Assembly: GCA_017312345.1 (NCBI GenBank)
Contig: BLAA01000003.1
Span: forward strand, 62,001 to 126,000
DNA: 64,000 nt
Source: Candidatus Denitrolinea symbiosum
Lineage (GTDB): Bacteria; Chloroflexota; Anaerolineae; Anaerolineales; Villigracilaceae
Direction of reading: 5' to 3'
Shown in pieces: positions 59,296 through 64,000 of the stretch (position 1 is its first letter; each line of letters starts with the position of its first letter). A program made the position numbers and the translations under genes. The notes below the pieces were generated by a model. The model searched no databases and had not been told where the DNA came from. It saw nothing but the letters and a program-made list of their open reading frames with translations.

Positions 59296-59712
59296 ATGAC
59301 CCAACCCTCCCGCCGCGACTTCCTCAAACTCGTCCGCGCTGGACTGCTCTACCTGAGCGGCGCGCTCGCCATCGGCGGCTTGCTGCGTTTCCTGGATTTC
59401 GACGCCCATCCCGCGCCGAAAACGGAATTCGACCTCGGTCCCGCTTCGGACTTTCCCCTCGGCTCGCGCACGCTTCTCGCGGACCCGCCAGCCGTTCTGC
59501 TCCACACCCAAAGCGGATTCTCCGCCCTGAGTTTGGTCTGCACCCACCTCGGCTGCGCCGTCGAACCAAGCGCGGACGGATTCGCCTGTCCCTGTCACGG
59601 CTCGCGCTTCGACGCGGCGGGCGGAGTCTTGCGCGGCCCGGCGCAAAAATCCCTGCCCGCCCTGCGCGTCGAATTGACCACCGACGGCCGTCTCCTTTTA
59701 CACACCGACTGA
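59296..59712 (+). CDS. Rieske [2Fe-2S] protein
   Basis: 138 aa. TAT-type N-terminus (SRRDFLK) with an uncleaved helix, and the Rieske motifs CTHLGC and CPCHGS. It is the third part of the bc-type complex. Starts 1 bp after the multihaem gene. Confidence 0.93.
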   Translation: MTQPSRRDFLKLVRAGLLYLSGALAIGGLLRFLDFDAHPAPKTEFDLGPASDFPLGSRTLLADPPAVLLHTQSGFSALSLVCTHLGCAVEPSADGFACPCHGSRFDAAGGVLRGPAQKSLPALRVELTTDGRLLLHTD

Positions 59713-59798
59713 GCCTGGCGATCCAGCCGTGACAATCATCCCTTGAAATGCCGTGATTTGTCCATTCTCATCGGGATAAAATCGGTATACACTTAAAT

Positions 59799-59908
59799 CG
59801 CTCCGAAGCCTGTCCGCCTAAACCTTTGGCATGGCGGCAGGACAGTACCGCAAGGCCGCGTACCAGGTGAAAGCGGAAACGCCTTCATCCCCCGCATCGG
59901 AAAGGAGA
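59799..59908 (+). promoter_or_regulatory. molybdenum-cofactor riboswitch
   Basis: The 110-nt segment has the outer arms CTCCGA and TCGGAAAGGAG, the CCTTTGGC block, the ACAGTACCGCAAGG block and CCAGGTGAAAGCGG, in the order of the Moco RNA motif seen upstream of E. coli moaA. An intrinsic terminator follows before the gene. I compared with the motif from memory, not by a covariance search. Confidence 0.85.
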
Positions 59909-59923
59909 GCCGCAGACCCAGCG

Positions 59924-59966
59924 ACGAGGCCGTCTCTTTTTTCCGCGAGACAGCCTCGTTTTATTT
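59924..59966 (+). terminator. expression-platform terminator of the Moco riboswitch
   Basis: Stem ACGAGGC(C)GTCTC / GAGAC(A)GCCTCGT with one mismatch and a 10-nt loop, then TTTATTTT. GGAG for the downstream ATG follows at 59968. Confidence 0.85.
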
Positions 59967-59976
59967 TGGAGACGCC

Positions 59977-60600
59977 ATGGAACTTCAAGCCCTGCTCGAA
60001 AAATCCGCCTCGCGCCATTCCCACCTCTGTCCGCGCCAGATCCTCGGCGTGCGGCTGGGACTGCTCGGCATGAAGACCCTCGGCTTCGACGAGCCGCCCG
60101 CCAAAAAACGCCTGCTGGTCATCGTGGAAAGCGACGGCTGCTTTGCGGACGGCGTCATCGCCGCCACAGATTGCGCCGTCGGTCACCGCACCCTGCGCGT
60201 GGAGGACTACGGCAAGACCGCCGCGACGTTCATAGACACGCTCACCGGCCGGGCGATGCGCGTCGCGCCCGCCCTCGACGTCCGCGAACGGGCCGGCCTC
60301 CACGTCCCCGACGAGCCGCGTCGTTACTTTGCCCAGCTGCGCGCCTACCAGTCCATGCCCGACGCGGAAATGTTCAGCGTGACTCCTGTGTCGCTGACCG
60401 TGCCGCTGGAGGCCATTCTCTCCCGCCCCGGCGCGCGCGTCAACTGCGACGCGTGCGGCGAGGAGATCATCAACGAGCGGGAGACCCTGCGCGGCGGACT
60501 CGTCCTCTGCCGCGCCTGCGCGGGAAACGCGTACTACGCCGCCGCCGAAGCCGCGTCCCTGTCCTTCGCGCTGACCGAGCGCCGTCCGCAGTTCGCGTGA
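59977..60600 (+). CDS. FmdE family protein with a C-terminal zinc ribbon
   Basis: 207 aa. HSHLCPRQILGVRLGLLGM, VESDGCFADGVIAATDCAVGHRTLRVEDYGKTAATF and AYQSMPD are typical of FmdE, named after formylmethanofuran dehydrogenase subunit E but common outside methanogens. The C-terminus has a zinc ribbon (CDACGEEI ... CRAC). FmdE genes are known targets of Moco riboswitches, in agreement with the leader here. A molybdenum or tungsten cofactor role is inferred. Confidence 0.87.
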   Translation: MELQALLEKSASRHSHLCPRQILGVRLGLLGMKTLGFDEPPAKKRLLVIVESDGCFADGVIAATDCAVGHRTLRVEDYGKTAATFIDTLTGRAMRVAPALDVRERAGLHVPDEPRRYFAQLRAYQSMPDAEMFSVTPVSLTVPLEAILSRPGARVNCDACGEEIINERETLRGGLVLCRACAGNAYYAAAEAASLSFALTERRPQFA

Positions 60601-60669
60601 ATCCGCGGCCGGGGGAAATCCGCCCGGCGCGGGCGCGCCCGGGACAGTCAGGCGGAGGCGAAGCGCAAG

Positions 60670-61650
60670 TCACGACAGGAAGCGCGTCACCAGCCAGTAT
60701 ATGCCCGCAGAGAAAAGCATGGTAGCCGGGATGGTTAAAATCCAGGCCATGAGGAATTCCTGCGCCATCCCCCAGCGAACTTTATTGACCCGTTCCGCCG
60801 CGCCGACGCCCATGATGGAGGTTTGAATCACCTGGTTGACGCTGACCGGCCCGCCGAAAATGGACGAGACGAAGATCACCAGCGACGCGGTCACCTGCGT
60901 GGCGAAGCCGTCCATGGGACGGATCTTGTAGAAGAATAAACCGCCGACCGAGCGGGTCAACTTCCAACCGCCCAGCGTGGTGCCCAGCGACAACGCCAGC
61001 CCGATCAGCGCAGTGACCCAGAGCGGGACGGAGAAATCCGAGAGCAGACCGCCCGCGACCAGCGCGAGCGTGACGATGCCCATGCTCTTCTGACCGTCGT
61101 TGCTGCCGTGGTTCAAACCCAGGGCGAAGGCGGTCAAGACCTGGCCGCGCTTGAAGAAGTCATTAATGCGCGGCGTGGAATTTCGAGCGAGCCACAGGAT
61201 GGCGCGCAGCAGGGCGAAACCGGCCAGGAAACTGACCGGCGGGGAGACGGCAAAGTAGAGCGCCACCTTGCCGAGGCCGTTCCAATACACCGCGTCCGCG
61301 CCGGCCCGCACGAGGATCGCCCCCAGCAACCCGCCAATCAAGGCGTGCGAGGAACTGCTCGGCAACTTGAAATACCAGGTGACGAGATTCCACAAAACGG
61401 CGGAAGCCAGCGCCGCCGCGAGGACCGCCTGGTTGACGGCGTGAGAATCCACCACGCCGCTCCCGATGGTCTTCGCCACCCCCGTCCCAAACAGGAACGG
61501 TCCCAGGAATTCGGCCAGGGCGGTCAGGCCCAACGCCACGCGCGGAGAATAGGAGCGCGAGGAGATCAAGGTGGAGACCACGTTCCGCGAACCGTGCGCC
61601 CCGTTCAGAAAACTAAAGGCAAACGCCAACAGCGCGACCGCGAAGATCAT
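60670..61650 (-). CDS. PiT family inorganic phosphate transporter
   Basis: 326 aa, about ten membrane helices. Both PiT halves are visible: NGAHGSRNVVSTLISSR, PSSSSHALIGGLLGA, and GLNHGSNDGQKSMGIVTLAL. It is a phosphate:proton or sodium symporter. It follows the DUF47 gene by 28 bp on the same strand. Confidence 0.92.
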   Translation of the reverse strand: MIFAVALLAFAFSFLNGAHGSRNVVSTLISSRSYSPRVALGLTALAEFLGPFLFGTGVAKTIGSGVVDSHAVNQAVLAAALASAVLWNLVTWYFKLPSSSSHALIGGLLGAILVRAGADAVYWNGLGKVALYFAVSPPVSFLAGFALLRAILWLARNSTPRINDFFKRGQVLTAFALGLNHGSNDGQKSMGIVTLALVAGGLLSDFSVPLWVTALIGLALSLGTTLGGWKLTRSVGGLFFYKIRPMDGFATQVTASLVIFVSSIFGGPVSVNQVIQTSIMGVGAAERVNKVRWGMAQEFLMAWILTIPATMLFSAGIYWLVTRFLS

Positions 61651-61678
61651 GGGCTGAGTCTGTCCTGCGCTCCCGCCA

Positions 61679-62299
61679 TCAGGTGATCTTCACAACGATG
61701 TCGGCGATCACATTGGCCGCCTCGTCGCCGCGGTCGGCGGCGTTGCTCAAATGACGATAGACCTCGCGCATCTTCAACATGCTGACCACATGCTGGATGT
61801 CCTCCACGTCGCTGAACAGGTCGGCCAGCGCTTCACGATAGACTCCCTCCACGCGGTTTTCGAGCGCCTTGGCGCGCTGGGCATGTTCGTTCGCGACGCC
61901 GGGGTGCTTCTCCAGCCGCTCCACCGCCTGAAACAGCTCGTACGCCGCGTCCCTCAGCAGGGAGGCCATGCGCTGCATGTACGTGGTCGGCTCCACCTTC
62001 AAAATCTCCATCTCGCTGACGGTGCTGTAGGCGTAGTCAATCACGTCGTCAATGGTGCGCGAAAGCGCGAACAGGTCCTCCCGGTCGAAGGGCGTGACGA
62101 AGGTGCGGTTCAACTCGTCAATAAAAATACGACGGACCTCGTCCGCTTCCTTTTCCTTCGCCGTCAGCAAGTTCGAGTCGGCCGGGTCGCGCGCGGCGAG
62201 ATACCGGCAGAGAGCTTCCATGCCTTCCAGCGTCAACGAGGCCTGGTCGTGGATCAATTTAAGAAAAACATCCTGCCGTTTCCTGAATAAATTACGCAT
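61679..62299 (-). CDS. DUF47 (PhoU-like) PiT accessory protein
   Basis: 206 aa, all-helical. EKEADEVRRIFIDELNRTFVTPFDREDLFALSRTIDDVIDY is the DUF47/PhoU signature with metal-binding acidic residues. Such proteins regulate the PiT transporter encoded in the same operon. Confidence 0.93.
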   Translation of the reverse strand: MRNLFRKRQDVFLKLIHDQASLTLEGMEALCRYLAARDPADSNLLTAKEKEADEVRRIFIDELNRTFVTPFDREDLFALSRTIDDVIDYAYSTVSEMEILKVEPTTYMQRMASLLRDAAYELFQAVERLEKHPGVANEHAQRAKALENRVEGVYREALADLFSDVEDIQHVVSMLKMREVYRHLSNAADRGDEAANVIADIVVKIT

Positions 62300-62372
62300 G
62301 TCAACTCCTTGATTGTCTGACGCCCGTTCTAAAACCTAACGACTCTGTCATGGAACATCCCTCAATATACCG

Positions 62373-62386
62373 TATAATTCGAGCCA
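62373..62386 (+). promoter_or_regulatory. -10 element abutting the ankyrin gene, probably leaderless
   Basis: TATAAT at 62373-62378 lies 7 nt before the ATG. No ribosome site and no clear -35. Confidence 0.5.
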
Positions 62387-63060
62387 TGAGCGCTGAATTC
62401 TTTGAAGCCATCCGGGCCGGCGACCGCGACCAGGTGGAACGCCTCCTGATGATTGACGCGCGCCTGATCCACGAACGGGAAAACGGTCTCAGCCCCGTCA
62501 TGGCGGCCGCCCACCAACTCAAACCGCAGCTGGCGGAATTCCTCGCCGACAAAACCGTGGCGCTCACCGTCTTCGAAGCCGCCGCCATCGGCCGCATTCC
62601 CCACCTCGTGCGCCTGCTGGCCCGCAACCTGGACCTCGTCAACCAATTCGCCGAAGACGGCTTCCAGCCGCTCGGACTGGCCTGCTTCTTCGGTCACCTC
62701 GAAGCGGCGGAATACCTTGTGCGGGCGGGCGCGGCCATCAACATGCCGTCGAACAACGAACTGCGCGTCACGCCGCTCCACTCCGCGGCCGCCGGGCGGC
62801 ACGCGCCGGTCGTGAAAATGCTGCTGAAACACGGGGCCATTCCCAACGTCCGCGACCGAAACGGATGCACCCCCCTCCACGCCGCGGCCGCCAACGGCGA
62901 CGTCGAATCCATCCAGCTCCTCATCCTCCACGGCGCCGACATCCACATCCGTTCGAACGACGACAAATTCCCCGCCCAGCTCGCCGAAGAGAAGGGACAC
63001 CAACTCGCCGCGGAGATCCTGAAACGCGAGATCACCAAACGTTTCCGCCCCGTTTCCTGA
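62386..63060 (+). CDS. ankyrin repeat protein
   Basis: 224 aa. Five to six ankyrin repeats can be read, the clearest being TPLHSAAAGRHAPVVKMLLKHGAIPN and TPLHAAAANGDVESIQLLILHGADIH. No signal peptide, so it is cytoplasmic. It probably binds a partner protein; none is indicated by the neighbours. I start at MSAEFFEAI. Confidence 0.87.
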   Translation: MSAEFFEAIRAGDRDQVERLLMIDARLIHERENGLSPVMAAAHQLKPQLAEFLADKTVALTVFEAAAIGRIPHLVRLLARNLDLVNQFAEDGFQPLGLACFFGHLEAAEYLVRAGAAINMPSNNELRVTPLHSAAAGRHAPVVKMLLKHGAIPNVRDRNGCTPLHAAAANGDVESIQLLILHGADIHIRSNDDKFPAQLAEEKGHQLAAEILKREITKRFRPVS

Positions 63061-63063
63061 AGT

Positions 63064-64000
63064 TCAGCCGCGCGCCCGAAAATCCACGCTCATGGGGCGA
63101 AGATCGAACGCCGGCGCCATCCCATTCGCCAACTCCGCAACCGCCTGTCCCGTGCCGGGGCCCAGCGAGAGACCGAGCATGGCGTGTCCCGTCGCCAGGA
63201 TCAAATTGCCATGCCTCGGCGAAAACCCGATCATCGGGACGCCGTCGGGCGTGATCGGGCGCAGGCCGGCCCAGGTCTCCTGAATCTCCAATTTTTCGTC
63301 CAACCGAAGAAACTCACGCGCAAACCCCTCCAGCCGCGCGATCCAGCGCGGGTCTGGCTTCGTGCTGTAAGTCCCCACCTCCAGCCGCCCCGTGACGCGA
63401 ATGCGGTCGCCCAGCGGCGAGACGGCCACGCGGCGGTCTCCGAGCATAAGCGCGTGACGCGGCATATTCCGAACCGCCAACGCGGTGAGACTGTACCCGC
63501 GCCCCGGCTGGATGGGGATATCGAGGCCGAGGCCGCGCGCCACAGCGGGAGTCCACGCGCCCGCGGCCAGCACGACCTGCTCCGCTTCGAACTCCCCCGC
63601 GCGGGTTCGCACAGCCCGGACCTTCCCCTCCGCTTCGACGAATCCCGTCACGGACGCGTCCGCGTGCGTCCCCGCGCCCATCTCGCGGACGCGTTTCCCC
63701 AGCGCGGCGAGGAACAGCCCCGGGTCGAGGTGCGCGTCGCCCGTGTAATGCACCCCGCCGATCACATCCTCCCGCGCGGCAGGCTCCACATCCTGCACGG
63801 CAACTTTATCGTACACGCGGACGGAAATCCCATGCGCCCGCATAAACTCGGCTTCCCGCTGCGCTTCATGAAACGTGTCTTCGCTTTTGAACAGATTGAG
63901 AAATCCCATCTCGCTATAATGACAGTCGAAGCATTCCTCGGCGATCATGCGCGCGAAATTCTCCGCGCTCAACCGGCCGAGTTCGTACAACGGTTTGACG
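63064..64000 (-). CDS. D-amino-acid dehydrogenase/FAD oxidoreductase (DadA/DAO family), partial
   Basis: The 5' end, with the FAD-binding GxGxxG motif, lies beyond the right edge; about 312 residues are present. EAEQVVLAAGAWTPAVA, PGRGYSLTA, ETWAGLRPITPDGVPMIGFSPRHGNLILATGHAMLGLSLGPGTG are typical of DadA small-subunit-like deaminating dehydrogenases. It would oxidise D-amino acids to keto acids. The stop lies 4 bp from the convergent ankyrin gene. Confidence 0.87.
   Translation of the reverse strand, partial: VKPLYELGRLSAENFARMIAEECFDCHYSEMGFLNLFKSEDTFHEAQREAEFMRAHGISVRVYDKVAVQDVEPAAREDVIGGVHYTGDAHLDPGLFLAALGKRVREMGAGTHADASVTGFVEAEGKVRAVRTRAGEFEAEQVVLAAGAWTPAVARGLGLDIPIQPGRGYSLTALAVRNMPRHALMLGDRRVAVSPLGDRIRVTGRLEVGTYSTKPDPRWIARLEGFAREFLRLDEKLEIQETWAGLRPITPDGVPMIGFSPRHGNLILATGHAMLGLSLGPGTGQAVAELANGMAPAFDLRPMSVDFRARG

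Overview
The window is GC-rich, densely coded and bacterial. Its gene content suggests an anaerobic or facultative member of the Chloroflexota, probably class Anaerolineae: Pro/Thr-rich LysM lipoproteins, a huge multi-GAF sensor kinase, a DUF4388 protein beside a small GTPase, and a respiratory chain of NrfD/HybB, cytochrome b and multihaem modules. The taxon is an inference from content only; no rRNA or tRNA gene was seen.

Layout. 1-4.3 kb (minus): F1-ATPase genes atpA-G-D-C with their own promoter and no F0 or delta genes upstream. 4.5-7.4 kb (plus): D-Ala-D-Ala ligase-like ATP-grasp protein and three small membrane proteins. 7.35-12.66 kb (minus): a thiamine salvage operon (thiN, thiB, thiP, thiQ, DUF402) behind a near-consensus promoter and a TPP riboswitch with a visible terminator/antiterminator switch. 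12.68-27.6 kb (minus): one long operon with a TTGACG-N17-TATAAT promoter and an intrinsic terminator. It holds a DUF4388 protein, a small GTPase, an alpha/beta hydrolase, a V4R protein, a beta-helix protein, a cyanobacterial-type acyl-ACP reductase, a receiver-GGDEF protein, a 2468-residue kinase with 11 GAF domains, a lone receiver and a catalytic-serine-less alpha/beta hydrolase. 27.6-30.6 kb (plus): metallopeptidase and peptide-binding protein. 30.6-35.5 kb (minus): LysM lipoprotein, two small membrane proteins, lysS, greA, a PIG-L deacetylase. 35.6-39.0 kb (plus): PilZ protein, LysM lipoprotein, NUDIX hydrolase, purB.

39.2-47.7 kb (plus) is a group 4 membrane-bound [NiFe] hydrogenase operon with its maturation protease. 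Its promoter has a CRP/FNR-type site placed at about -41.5. A PadR regulator with a palindromic operator, DUF5320 and NifX-like proteins and a thioredoxin-VKOR fusion follow.

50.3-59.7 kb (plus) is a sulfur-respiration island: ArsR regulator, tri-haem cytochrome, a two-gene YeeE/YedE transporter, a Psr/Phs-like molybdoenzyme with FeS and NrfD/HybB subunits, then cytochrome b, a nine-haem cytochrome and a Rieske protein. The second YeeE/YedE gene is interrupted by one in-frame UGA exactly at the conserved Cys of its G-x-C-P-G motif, and a hairpin with a GGU loop starts 18 nt downstream, as in E. coli fdhF. I read it as a selenoprotein; this is the strongest finding.

59.8-64 kb: FmdE-family gene behind a molybdenum-cofactor riboswitch, a PiT phosphate transporter with its DUF47 partner, an ankyrin protein, and a D-amino-acid dehydrogenase cut by the window edge. 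The molybdoenzyme and the Moco-controlled gene fit together, as do thiamine kinase and transporter.

Two repeat classes run through the window: degenerate 7-bp tandem arrays (seven loci, three of them inside thiP/thiQ coding sequence) and short palindromic elements (TAGAA-loop hairpins around thiB; a ~90 bp family at 31.65 and 39.05 kb).
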